Source: RGIG464 sp045643185
Lineage (GTDB): Bacteria; Myxococcota_A; Bradymonadia; UBA4248
Assembly: GCA_045643185.1 (NCBI GenBank)
Contig: JAZUKH010000231.1
Location: 1-13,843, forward strand
Direction of reading: 5' to 3'
Length of the DNA stretch: 13,843 bases
Shown: positions 7,042 to 13,821 of the stretch, piece by piece
Layout: the number at the start of each line of letters is the position of its first letter
Position numbering within the stretch: the first letter of the stretch is position 1
Notes under the pieces: model-generated
What the model saw: the letters and a program-made list of their open reading frames with translations, nothing else
Told to the model about the DNA's origin: nothing
The model's database searches: none
Made by a program: the position numbers and the translations under genes

Positions 7042-7815
7042 ATGAAAACACTCAAATTTCTTACATGCGCGATCGGCTTTGTCCTCGCCCCGTCGTTGGC
7101 CTTCGCTCAAACCAACTTTATCGACAACGACGAACTCAAGATTGACCTACCCAATGCATTCGTCACGACGGATTGCTCTCCCGAATTGTCGGCAAAAGCC
7201 GGTGACGCCTGTCTGCGACTCGGTAAAGACGGCCAAAACGGCGTGATCTTCTTTCGACAGGCCGATGGCTACCACATCACGACGCCAGAACAACTCGACG
7301 AGCATGTTCACCAATCGATCGAAGCACTCAGCGACGTGCCAAACGTCCAGATCCGTGATGCCAAACGCCTTGCCGACGCGCCGTTGATCGCCACGATCGA
7401 CCTCGTCCGCTCCGACCAAGCTGTCGCTGACATCACTGGACTCGCTCAGCCGCCAATCAGCCAGACTTCGTTGATCATTCCAACCCACGGCAAACTCGCA
7501 CAACTGTTCGTGTATTTGCCTGCCAACGACGCTGACGCGCAACACATCGTTCAAGACCTGTTAAAACAGGCCCCACACCTGGTGACGCTCAAAAAGCCAC
7601 TCGTTCCCTCGGCGACGCCAACCAGCAACGCCAACCCCGACACCGTTGGCATCATACCGAGCGGCTCGCTCTCACTCCTGCCGCGCGCGCTTCTTTGGGG
7701 CGGTGCCGGAGCCCTGCTCATCATCCTCATACTCCATTTGGCCGCCAGAAAACGCCAAAAACAGCGTGAACAGGACGAAACATCGCAAGACGAAACGCCA
7801 CACAAAACAAACTAA
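7042..7815 (+). CDS. Exported, membrane-anchored protein of unknown function
   Basis: 257 residues from the ATG at 7042; the open frame reaches back to a GTG at 7000, but only the ATG places a clean signal peptide at the N terminus (Lys2 and Lys5, a hydrophobic core, and a likely cleavage site at about AFA-QT, residues 21-24). An ATG at 7036 would add two residues. The mature part (about 23-205) carries two cysteines, Cys45 and Cys57, that could form a disulphide. A Pro/Ser/Thr/Asn-rich stretch (about 188-208) precedes one membrane helix (about 212-234), then a charged cytoplasmic tail (RKRQKQREQDE...). The topology is a periplasmic domain anchored at its C terminus. I do not recognise the family. 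It lies 109 bases upstream of murJ on the same strand and could act in the envelope, but nothing in the sequence proves that. Confidence 0.72.
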   Translation: MKTLKFLTCAIGFVLAPSLAFAQTNFIDNDELKIDLPNAFVTTDCSPELSAKAGDACLRLGKDGQNGVIFFRQADGYHITTPEQLDEHVHQSIEALSDVPNVQIRDAKRLADAPLIATIDLVRSDQAVADITGLAQPPISQTSLIIPTHGKLAQLFVYLPANDADAQHIVQDLLKQAPHLVTLKKPLVPSATPTSNANPDTVGIIPSGSLSLLPRALLWGGAGALLIILILHLAARKRQKQREQDETSQDETPHKTN

Positions 7816-7851
7816 TTCAAACTCAACCGAATTTTATTCACACTAAGCCTT

Positions 7852-7899
7852 ACCTGACGCCAACGCCAGGTCGCCAAGCAAAATACGAGCGACCTGGCG
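7852..7899. repeat. Three-arm competing hairpins upstream of murJ
   Basis: CGCCAGGTCGC (7864-7874) pairs perfectly over 11 bp with GCGACCTGGCG (7889-7899). The same left arm can pair instead with ACCTGACG (7852-7859), 7 of 8 positions, around a CCAA loop. The two hairpins exclude each other. The element lies 25 bases before the murJ start. No T-run follows either hairpin. Confidence 0.65.
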
Positions 7900-7924
7900 C
7901 GCACGAGCACACAAACAGCCTCTC

Positions 7925-9574
7925 ATGACCGAAGAAAACACGCAAACGCCTCAAAACGAGGCCAATTCAGAAAGCCCACAACCCACTGTCGACAATACCG
8001 AAGTGAAGACCCGCGTCAAACGCGTTGGCCTGGCTGCCATCATCCTCTCAGCCGGCATCCTTTGCTCGCGACTACTCGGCTTTGTTCGAGAAGCCGTCAT
8101 TGCATACCAGGCAGGCGCTGGCGCCGCCACGGACGCCTACAACGCTGCCTTCACGCTGCCCGACCTCATGAACTATTTTTTGGCCGGCGGCACCATGTCG
8201 ATCACCTTCATCCCGCTCTTCGCGGCTTATATGGCCAAAAACCAGACTGAAAAAGCCAATCGGCTCTTTTCGCTGATCGCAACGACCATGGGCGCAATTC
8301 TGCTGACGGCCACGTTGCTCTTCATGGTCTTTACGCCGCAACTTTGCCATTTGCTCTTCCCAGGGTTCGACGCCCAACAAATTGCCAATACCGTCGAAAT
8401 GACCCGCATCGTCTTACCTGGCCAGATCTTTCACTACATTGGCAGCTTGATGATGGCATGCCTCATGGCACGCGGTCAATTCACACCGTCCGCGCTGGCA
8501 CCGCTCATTTACAATTTGTTCATCATCATTGGCGGCGTTGTGCTCTATCCGTTCATGGGCATGAAAGGCTTTTCGATCGGTGCCCTCGTTGGTGCCTTTG
8601 CGGGGCCATTCCTTTTGCCATTCCTGTATTTGCGTAAAAAGATCGAGTACCATCCCATCATTCGTTTTAACGACGAGGATTTCAAGAAATACATCTTTCT
8701 TACGCTCCCCCTCATGCTCGGTGTCAGCCTGACGACCGTCGACGAGTGGATCGGCAAGTTCATTGGCTCGTCCATGGACATTGGCTCCATCAGCTGGCTC
8801 AACTACGCCCGACGACTCGTTCTGGTGCCCATCGCCATCGTCGGCCAAGCGGCAGGTCAGGCGGCTTTGCCCTACTTGTCGCAACTCTCGGCACGCGGTG
8901 AATTCGACAAAGCCGCCGACACGCTTCACAAAACTCTGCGAAACGTCATCATGCTGTCGTGTGTCATGATCGGTTTCTTCTTCATCCTGGCTGACCCCAT
9001 GGTCTCACTCGTCTACGAACGCGGTGCCTTCAGCGCTCAGGATACAGCTACCACAGCCGGGGTTCTACAGATCCTCGCCATTTCGATCATCTTCTGGACG
9101 ATCCAAATGGTCACGGTACGCGCTTTCTACGCGGCTCAAAACACGTTGCGCCCCATGATCATCACGACCTGCGTAACCCTGCTCTCACTGCCGATCTATT
9201 GGCTGGGAAGCCACTATGCCGGCCTCAACGGGCTTGCCACGGCCTCCGTCATCGGCATGGGCATGCAGGCAACGAGCATCGTCATCTTCTACCACCGAAA
9301 AAACGAATTCTTCAAACCGACCCTCTTGTTAAAATACATCGGAATCGGACTCGTCTTGCTTCTTGGCACAGCCGCTGGCGCGTTTGGCGGCCTTTCAATC
9401 GCGAATATCTTATACACCTTCGAAACGCCAACCCTTTCGGCTCTCTGGGAACTCGCCTGGGGTGGCGCGGGAGGCGCCTTCCTCGCCATGATCCTCGCCT
9501 TTTTCATCATGCCCGATATATTTAAAGCGTTTATGAATAAATTATTACGAAAATTACACCTTAAACGCGCGTAG
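7925..9574 (+). CDS. murJ: MurJ, lipid II flippase
   Basis: 549 residues, slightly longer than the usual 510-530 because of an acidic, Gln/Asn/Pro-rich cytoplasmic N-terminal extension (about 1-30). The family moves the peptidoglycan precursor lipid II across the inner membrane. Seen: the conserved first segment SRLLGFVREA (48-57), then ATDAYNAAFTLPD (68-80) and FLAGGTMSITFIPLF (85-99), which correspond to the TDAFxxAFxIPN and GAFSQAFVP motifs of MviN/MurJ, followed by many hydrophobic segments consistent with about 14 membrane helices, and a basic cytoplasmic tail (KLLRKLHLKRA). Together with mpl upstream it gives two peptidoglycan genes in one block. The ATG has no clear Shine-Dalgarno sequence and follows the competing hairpins described at 7852-7899. 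The stop codon lies inside the repeat arm at 9568-9575. Confidence 0.93.
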   Translation: MTEENTQTPQNEANSESPQPTVDNTEVKTRVKRVGLAAIILSAGILCSRLLGFVREAVIAYQAGAGAATDAYNAAFTLPDLMNYFLAGGTMSITFIPLFAAYMAKNQTEKANRLFSLIATTMGAILLTATLLFMVFTPQLCHLLFPGFDAQQIANTVEMTRIVLPGQIFHYIGSLMMACLMARGQFTPSALAPLIYNLFIIIGGVVLYPFMGMKGFSIGALVGAFAGPFLLPFLYLRKKIEYHPIIRFNDEDFKKYIFLTLPLMLGVSLTTVDEWIGKFIGSSMDIGSISWLNYARRLVLVPIAIVGQAAGQAALPYLSQLSARGEFDKAADTLHKTLRNVIMLSCVMIGFFFILADPMVSLVYERGAFSAQDTATTAGVLQILAISIIFWTIQMVTVRAFYAAQNTLRPMIITTCVTLLSLPIYWLGSHYAGLNGLATASVIGMGMQATSIVIFYHRKNEFFKPTLLLKYIGIGLVLLLGTAAGAFGGLSIANILYTFETPTLSALWELAWGGAGGAFLAMILAFFIMPDIFKAFMNKLLRKLHLKRA

Positions 9575-9603
9575 CGTCAGCAGCCAAGTTACATGCTACG
9601 CGG
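9568..9603. repeat. Dispersed inverted repeat at the end of murJ
   Basis: CGCGTAGC (9568-9575) and GCTACGCG (9595-9602) form an inverted repeat with a 19-base loop. They are the same arms as in the palindrome at 827-854, and the 12-mer CATGCTACGCGG is shared exactly (839-850 and 9592-9603). The murJ stop codon TAG (9572-9574) is part of the left arm. Confidence 0.65.
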
Positions 9604-9687
9604 AGATTGATGCGCATGCACTGATTTCGTTTGACATGATAATAATAAGTCTTTAATTATTAGCCTTACTCTTGGCATTCGCCAGGG

Positions 9688-9716
9688 TATAATTTTATTT
9701 CTTTACTTTTTCGGAG
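9688..9716 (+). promoter_or_regulatory. Promoter -10 box and RBS of the cysteine-rich lipoprotein gene
   Basis: A perfect TATAAT lies at 9688-9693 in an AT-rich stretch, and GGAG (9713-9716) precedes the ATG at 9725 by 8 bases. A good -35 at the right distance is not clear. A perfect TTGACA occurs at 9631-9636 with TTTAAT at 9652-9657, but its 15-base spacing is short. The gene is therefore likely transcribed independently of murJ. Confidence 0.55.
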
Positions 9717-9724
9717 CTATTTTA

Positions 9725-10168
9725 ATGAAAAAACTTCTTTCTATTGTCACCATTCTTTCCATGTCGCTTTGCTTCGCAGCCTGTGACGACGATAACGACA
9801 ATTCCGGTATCACCAAACTAGAATGCAACAACGACGTTTGCACCTGCGAAGGCAACGGTATTACCTGCGCCTTAGACCATCTAGTCACCTGCAAAGACGA
9901 CGTCGCCACGACCGTCATCTGCACCAAAGGCTGCACTTATGAAGGCGATTCCTGCATCGACGACGAATACACCGTTCCCAAACCGCCCAAAAATGTCTCC
10001 ACACAATGGCGCAACAAAAACAACTCGTTCGCGATGGAATGCTATGCCTGTAGTGGTACGGGCACCAACTGCGAAAGCGGCTCCTATTGCACGTGCGAAA
10101 ACAGCAAAGTCGTAAGCTACGGTGATTGCAAAAAAGGCTGTGCCGACGATTCGAACTGCGCTGAATAA
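9725..10168 (+). CDS. Small cysteine-rich lipoprotein
   Basis: 147 residues. The N terminus is a lipoprotein-type signal (two Lys, hydrophobic core, FAAC with the lipidated Cys20), followed by Asp-rich residues (DDDNDN). Position -3 of the lipobox is Phe rather than Leu or Val, a small deviation. The mature part holds 17 cysteines in about 128 residues and appears to be two diverged copies of one module: CTCE (39-42) ... C-T-K-G-C (66-70), and CTCE (122-125) ... C-K-K-G-C (135-139). The cysteines should be disulphide-bonded outside the cytoplasm. No family name is assigned. Cysteine-rich lipoproteins of this look are known from myxobacterial-type genomes, but that is recollection, not a search. 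It has its own promoter-like sequence and a strong ribosome binding site, and is probably a single-gene unit ended by the stem-loop at 10179-10214. Confidence 0.82.
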   Translation: MKKLLSIVTILSMSLCFAACDDDNDNSGITKLECNNDVCTCEGNGITCALDHLVTCKDDVATTVICTKGCTYEGDSCIDDEYTVPKPPKNVSTQWRNKNNSFAMECYACSGTGTNCESGSYCTCENSKVVSYGDCKKGCADDSNCAE

Positions 10169-10178
10169 TTTCATTAGA

Positions 10179-10214
10179 CGTCGCGGCTTATTCACTTATT
10201 ATTTCGCCGCGACG
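10179..10214. repeat. Stem-loop after the lipoprotein gene
   Basis: CGTCGCGGC (10179-10187) pairs perfectly with GCCGCGACG (10206-10214), 9 GC-rich bp with an 18-base loop. It starts 11 bases after the lipoprotein stop. No T-run follows, so a terminator role is plausible but not certain. Confidence 0.65.
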
Positions 10215-10226
10215 CTATACTCAATA

Positions 10227-10265
10227 GCGCTTTATGAACATAGAAAGCTATGTTCATAAAAGCGT
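10227..10265. repeat. Long inverted repeat (13 bp perfect, 17 bp with a bulge)
   Basis: TTTATGAACATAG (10231-10243) and CTATGTTCATAAA (10248-10260) pair perfectly around an AAAG loop; GCGC (10227-10230) and GCGT (10262-10265) extend the stem past one bulged A (10261). It lies just upstream of the likely promoter of the structured RNA, so it could be an operator or a transcript end. Confidence 0.75.
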
Positions 10266-10273
10266 CATAATTA

Positions 10274-10300
10274 TTTACATGACATCTTCTCTGTTATCCT
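10274..10300 (+). promoter_or_regulatory. Candidate promoter of the structured RNA
   Basis: TTTACA (10274-10279) and TATCCT (10295-10300) resemble -35 and -10 boxes with a short 15-base spacing. This would start transcription near 10306, at the 5' edge of the first hairpin of the RNA. The match is moderate. Confidence 0.4.
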
Positions 10301-10302
10301 GT

Positions 10303-10515
10303 ACAACAAAGACTTGTTGGGCGAGTACCATACCCGTCTGACGACCGTAAAGATACTGACAGCCACAACGCGCTTAGAGCGAGCAGCAAAAAAGTATCTT
10401 GTTTGAGGACACCAACAGCAATTTTATGTCCTTGCTAATAGTGATCAGTGTGTCCTGTTTGTTTTGGGGAGCTGCATCGTGATGAAAATCCAGTGCAATT
10501 CCCCAAACTTTTTTT
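10303..10515 (+). ncRNA. Structured probable non-coding RNA upstream of the DUF2828 gene
   Basis: This non-coding stretch packs consecutive perfect stems: CAACAA/TTGTTG (10304-10309, 10314-10319); AAGATACT/AGTATCTT (10350-10357, 10393-10400) enclosing CGCT/AGCG (10371-10374, 10378-10381); AGGACAC/GTGTCCT (10406-10412, 10450-10456) enclosing AGCAA/TTGCT (10417-10421, 10432-10436); and a final stem TTTGGGGA/TCCCCAAA (10463-10470, 10500-10507) followed by seven T residues. The 5' AACAAA (10305-10310) can also pair with TTTGTT (10458-10463), closing a multi-branched fold. The last stem is an intrinsic terminator, so a free RNA of about 210 bases is expected, with some read-through into the gene that starts at 10528. 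By position it resembles Y RNAs next to Ro60 genes; I see no tRNA-like module or Y RNA motif. A cis-regulatory leader is the main alternative. Confidence 0.55.
10463..10515 (+). terminator. Intrinsic terminator with GAAA-capped hairpin
   Basis: TTTGGGGA (10463-10470) pairs with TCCCCAAA (10500-10507), continued by a G-T pair, one mismatch, TGCA/TGCA (10473-10476, 10494-10497) and GAT/ATC closing a GAAA tetraloop (10481-10490). C and seven T residues follow (10509-10515). The downstream ATG is only 13 bases from the end of the T-run, so termination here would control expression of the next gene. Confidence 0.75.
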
Positions 10516-10520
10516 GAGGA
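10516..10520 (+). promoter_or_regulatory. RBS of the DUF2828/vWA gene
   Basis: GAGGA lies 7 bases before the ATG at 10528, directly after the T-run of the terminator. The strong match fixes the start. Confidence 0.75.
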
Positions 10521-10527
10521 ATTAAGT

Positions 10528-12135
10528 ATGTCGATCGAATGGATGAGTACGGCAAAGACACTGTTTCACGTAGCCAAAGCGGTGGTTGAAGCGGCCAGCG
10601 AAGTGCTGACCAATGAAACACAGACAACCAAAAGGAATAATACAGCGTCGAATGTCGAAAACAAACCTGTGACGCTCAAAGAAGGCATGACATTGACCGA
10701 AAATGGTGCCGTCACCTACGAAACGTCTGGCAGCCAATGCCTCGACCTGTTTGGAACGATCGGCGCAATGCGAAATCTGTCTGACGAAGAGATCACTCAG
10801 CGTTTTGACGACGCTTTTGCAGAAGCCCCGACGATGGCGCTTCGTATTCTGTTCTATGCCCGTGACATACGTGAAGGCCTGGGGGAACGACGCGTCTTTC
10901 GCATCATCCTGAAACACCTTGCCGAAACACATCCCGACGCCGTCATTAAAAACCTAGATTATGTGTCCGAATTTGGACGCTATGATGACCTGCTCGTCCT
11001 TCTACGCACGCCATGTGAAGACGCGGTTGTTCAAGCGATCAAAACCCAGCTTCAACACGACATGGATGAATCGGCCAAGTCGATCTCACTGCTGGCCAAA
11101 TGGCTTCCCTCAATCAATACCTCATCGCGCAAAACCATGTCCGACGCGGTTTATCTGTCTAAAAAACTCGGCGTGTTGCCAGTTCAGTATCGAAAGATGC
11201 TGACGAAGCTTCGTCAACGTCTGAATCTGCTCGAAAATGCCATGCGCTCGAAGACCTACACGTTTGACTACCAAAAAGTGCCGTCTCAAGCGCTTTTACG
11301 TCATCGCAAGGCGTTTATCAGAAATGATGCCGAGCGATACAAAGATTTTCTCCATCGCGTCAGTACGGGCGAAGCGACCATGCACACGGGCACGTTGATG
11401 CCATACGACATCATTGAACCGCTTCTGATCAACATACATCAAAAGCAGCCCGAAGCTGAGGAAAGACGTGCCATGGACACGACATGGCGCGCATTGCCAG
11501 ATTATACGCATGGCACCAACGCCATTGCCGTCGTCGATGGTTCAGGCTCCATGTATTGGGACCATACGCCGGCGCCGATCTCTGTGGCTCTATCACTAGG
11601 CCTGTACTTTGCCGAACGCAACCACGGACCGTTCCAAAACAAGTTCATCACCTTCTCCCAAACACCTCAGCTTGTCACTGTAACGGGCAGCGACATCGCA
11701 GAACGCGTCCTGAATGCAGCCAAATATAACGAGGTCGCCAATACTAATCTCGAAGCCGTCTTTCAACTGCTTCTCAACCAGGCCAAACAAGCCCATGCCA
11801 CCCCCCATGAGCTGCCCGAGATGATCTACATCATTTCGGACATGGAATTCGACGCCTGTGTGACCAATTCCGAGTCAACGAACATCGACAATGCGCGGCG
11901 TATGTTCGCCGAAGCCGGCTACGATCTTCCAGGCGTCGTCTTCTGGAACGTCAACAGCCGCAACCGCCAACAACCCGTCAGAATGCATGCCACTGGCACC
12001 ATTCTGATCTCCGGTTCCTCGCTGCACATCTTTGACATGATCGCCAACGGCGCACTTACCCCTGTCGCATTCATGAATCACGTGCTCCAATCACCGCGCT
12101 ACGCCAAAATCCAGTATAAACGTGCGGAACGTTAA
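10528..12135 (+). CDS. DUF2828/vWA protein (Ro60/TROVE-like architecture)
   Basis: 535 residues. After a variable N-terminal region (about 1-55), the alpha-helical DUF2828-type domain (about 56-320) shows TENGAVTYETSGSQCLDLF (57-75), ARDIREGLGERRVFRIILKH (111-130), GRYDDLLVLL (150-159) and LAKWLPSINTSSRKT (189-203). The C-terminal part (about 330-525) is a von Willebrand A domain with a complete metal site: DGSGS (337-341), Thr406 and Asp438 in IISDME. This helical-repeat-plus-vWA plan is that of Ro60/Rsr, which bind Y RNA and misfolded RNA; DUF2828 is a separate, functionally uncharacterised family found in bacteria, plants and large viruses. RNA binding is therefore inference. There is no signal peptide or membrane helix, so it should be cytoplasmic. 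A structured RNA with a terminator ends 13 bases upstream. The last codons are part of a 25-bp triple repeat. Confidence 0.85.
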   Translation: MSIEWMSTAKTLFHVAKAVVEAASEVLTNETQTTKRNNTASNVENKPVTLKEGMTLTENGAVTYETSGSQCLDLFGTIGAMRNLSDEEITQRFDDAFAEAPTMALRILFYARDIREGLGERRVFRIILKHLAETHPDAVIKNLDYVSEFGRYDDLLVLLRTPCEDAVVQAIKTQLQHDMDESAKSISLLAKWLPSINTSSRKTMSDAVYLSKKLGVLPVQYRKMLTKLRQRLNLLENAMRSKTYTFDYQKVPSQALLRHRKAFIRNDAERYKDFLHRVSTGEATMHTGTLMPYDIIEPLLINIHQKQPEAEERRAMDTTWRALPDYTHGTNAIAVVDGSGSMYWDHTPAPISVALSLGLYFAERNHGPFQNKFITFSQTPQLVTVTGSDIAERVLNAAKYNEVANTNLEAVFQLLLNQAKQAHATPHELPEMIYIISDMEFDACVTNSESTNIDNARRMFAEAGYDLPGVVFWNVNSRNRQQPVRMHATGTILISGSSLHIFDMIANGALTPVAFMNHVLQSPRYAKIQYKRAER

Positions 12136-12203
12136 CCTGTAGAGACGTGCGGAACGTTAACCTGTAGAGACGTGCGGAACGTTAACCTGTAGAGACGTGC
12201 GGA
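12121..12203 (+). repeat. 25-bp tandem repeat, three copies plus a partial fourth
   Basis: The unit, beginning CGTGCGGAACGTTAACC, occurs at 12121-12145, 12146-12170 and 12171-12195 without any difference, and its first 8 bases recur at 12196-12203. The first copy contains the last four codons and stop of the DUF2828 gene, so the others repeat the end of that gene without affecting the protein. There are no spacers, so it is not a CRISPR array. Confidence 0.95.
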
Positions 12204-12226
12204 CCGCGCGTCTCTACAGGTTAACG
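12180..12226. terminator. Long hairpin between convergent genes, probable bidirectional terminator
   Basis: CGTTAACCTGTAGAGACG (12180-12197) pairs perfectly over 18 bp with CGTCTCTACAGGTTAACG (12209-12226), and three more pairs leave a 5-base loop. It lies between the stops of two convergent genes (12135 and 12230). There is no T-run on either side, so termination is inferred from position and stem strength. The left arm is also present in the two upstream repeat copies, giving alternative stems. Confidence 0.65.
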
Positions 12227-12229
12227 TCG

Positions 12230-13810
12230 CTACCGGGTCGCAATCACCCAATCGCCGATCGTTCTCAATTCAAAATCAAATTGGACGCCGATTTGATATA
12301 ATTTCTTGTTACCGGCTTCGAACGAAATTAAATAGCCTTTATCATCGATTTGTTGAATGGCTTTTTCGGGCGATTCTTTTTTCTTGAATTCAAAGCAGAA
12401 AACAGCGTCTTTCATTTCTATTAACAGATCAGATCGACCGACAGCATTGGCGTGCTCTGCCCGAACCGTATAAGGCGTCACAAATCGACACATTAATAAC
12501 AACAACGTCCTATAATAATGTTCGTTGTAATCTTCTTTTTTACGCAATGCATTATAAGGAATGCCCGATAAAAACGATCGAGCCAGCGTCAACGCTCTGT
12601 CGATATTATGTTCAGCAAGACTTCTAACAAATTCAACAGAAAAGCTCTCATTATCAGAGCTACTGTTATTGGCATAAAACGGCATCAGGCACTTGGAAAA
12701 TCCGATACGAACTTCTTCATTCGGATATCCAAGTTTGTACATATTCATTTCAGAATCATAATCTTTAATCGTTAAATAGCCGGATTGATAAAGAAGCGGA
12801 ATGATATCCGACGATTTTTCAGCAGGCATGTCGAAGATCTCACGACTCGTCCAGAAGCCTTGATCGAGTTTTTCAACATCAATATTTGGATGCAGGCTGA
12901 TCTGCTGGGCAAGAAACGTCGGCGTTCCCGATGAAAACCAGTAATTGCCCAATTTATGCTCATCCAAACTATTCAAAAGACTGAATGGATTAAATATATC
13001 CGGCGAAGTTTCAGAAAAGTGATAGCCGTCATACTTTTTCTTCAATTTAGCAATAGTTTCATCAAACGACCAGCCATTGGTTTCAGCCATGGCTTCTATT
13101 TCCGGCCCGAAGTTTGTCAACATCTCATCCTTGCTGATGCCGCAAATCGTGTCATATCTCGAATCCATGCTGAGGTGCTTCAAATTATTAAACTCGCTGA
13201 AAATACTGAGCTGACTGAATTTCGTAATGCCCGTCAAAAAGACGAACTGCAGCAAAGCGTCATTCTGTTTGATCGGGCTATAAAAGTCGCGCATCATGTC
13301 GCGTGTTTTCTGAAACGGATCGTCTTTGCCCATCAAATCGAGCAGCGGCGCATCATATTCGTCGATCAGGATGACCACTTTTTGACCAGTTTTTTCCGCG
13401 ACGGTATGGAGCAACCGCGTCATGCGGACCCCAAATTGCTCTTGACCAGAGATGATTTCGTATTTTTTCTCAAATAGCGAGAGTTGCCAATTAAGCAGAG
13501 CGCTCAATGATTCAGCCCCATTTAGATACTTGACCCCCGAAAAGTCAAAATGAAGCACGGGATGCTCGATCCAATCGTGTTCAAGCTGCTCGACCGCAAG
13601 GCCATGAAACAGGTCTTTTCGGCCTTCAAAATACGCCCTGAGCGTCGACACGAGCAGCGACTTGCCGAAACGGCGCGGACGGGCGAGGAAACTATATTTG
13701 CAGGTCTGCACCATGTTGAACATGAGCGCAGTCTTATCCACATAAACGAGATTCCGTTCGCGAATTTCCGAAAATGTCTGAATGCCCAAAGGCAATATGC
13801 GCTGTTCCAT
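12230..13810 (-). CDS. AAA-ATPase with C-terminal PD-(D/E)XK nuclease-like domain
   Basis: 526 residues on the minus strand. ATG at 13810 is chosen because AGGAG (13817-13821) precedes it by 6 bases; the TTG at 13816 directly abuts that site. The order matches the AAA-ATPase_like (PF09820) plus PDDEXK_9 (PF08011) family: N-terminal IRERNLVYVDKT (16-27), Walker A-type ARPRRFGKSLL (43-53; Lys50, Ser51), Walker B LIDEYD (148-153), and a C-terminal restriction-endonuclease-like fold with Asp461 in GRSD, Glu474-Phe-Lys476 and Gln486/Gln487. The family is widespread in anaerobes and gut bacteria, often in many copies, with unknown function; mobile-element or defence roles have been suggested. All key ATPase and nuclease residues are visible, so it looks intact. 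It is clearly more AT-rich than the genes before 9575, which suggests horizontal transfer. Confidence 0.9.
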   Translation of the reverse strand: MEQRILPLGIQTFSEIRERNLVYVDKTALMFNMVQTCKYSFLARPRRFGKSLLVSTLRAYFEGRKDLFHGLAVEQLEHDWIEHPVLHFDFSGVKYLNGAESLSALLNWQLSLFEKKYEIISGQEQFGVRMTRLLHTVAEKTGQKVVILIDEYDAPLLDLMGKDDPFQKTRDMMRDFYSPIKQNDALLQFVFLTGITKFSQLSIFSEFNNLKHLSMDSRYDTICGISKDEMLTNFGPEIEAMAETNGWSFDETIAKLKKKYDGYHFSETSPDIFNPFSLLNSLDEHKLGNYWFSSGTPTFLAQQISLHPNIDVEKLDQGFWTSREIFDMPAEKSSDIIPLLYQSGYLTIKDYDSEMNMYKLGYPNEEVRIGFSKCLMPFYANNSSSDNESFSVEFVRSLAEHNIDRALTLARSFLSGIPYNALRKKEDYNEHYYRTLLLLMCRFVTPYTVRAEHANAVGRSDLLIEMKDAVFCFEFKKKESPEKAIQQIDDKGYLISFEAGNKKLYQIGVQFDFELRTIGDWVIATR

Positions 13811-13816
13811 AATCAA

Positions 13817-13821
13817 CTCCT
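13817..13821 (-). promoter_or_regulatory. RBS of the AAA-ATPase/nuclease gene
   Basis: Read on the minus strand this is AGGAG, 6 bases before the ATG at 13810. It decides the start in favour of the ATG over the upstream TTG. Confidence 0.75.

Noticed and set aside
10303..10515. Known riboswitch, tRNA or standard Y RNA / YrlA
   Set aside because: I see no tRNA-like T arm or anticodon arm, no recognisable Y RNA stem motif and no known riboswitch core. I keep it as an unclassified structured RNA.
10528..12135. Canonical TROVE/Ro60 (Rsr) protein
   Set aside because: The motifs (ENGAVTYETSGSQCLDLF, DIREGLGERRVFR, LAKWLPSINTSSRKT) fit DUF2828 better than TROVE. Only the overall plan with a C-terminal vWA domain is shared.
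12121..12203. CRISPR array
   Set aside because: The 25-bp copies are directly adjacent with no spacers, no cas genes are near, and the first copy is part of a coding sequence.
12956..13477. Plus-strand open frame (173 codons) inside the AAA-ATPase gene
   Set aside because: It is antisense to the conserved ATPase domain, has no RBS and no recognisable product.
12230..13810. Toxin-antitoxin or classical restriction system
   Set aside because: The ATPase plus PD-(D/E)XK protein stands alone here with no partner methylase, antitoxin or specificity gene in view.
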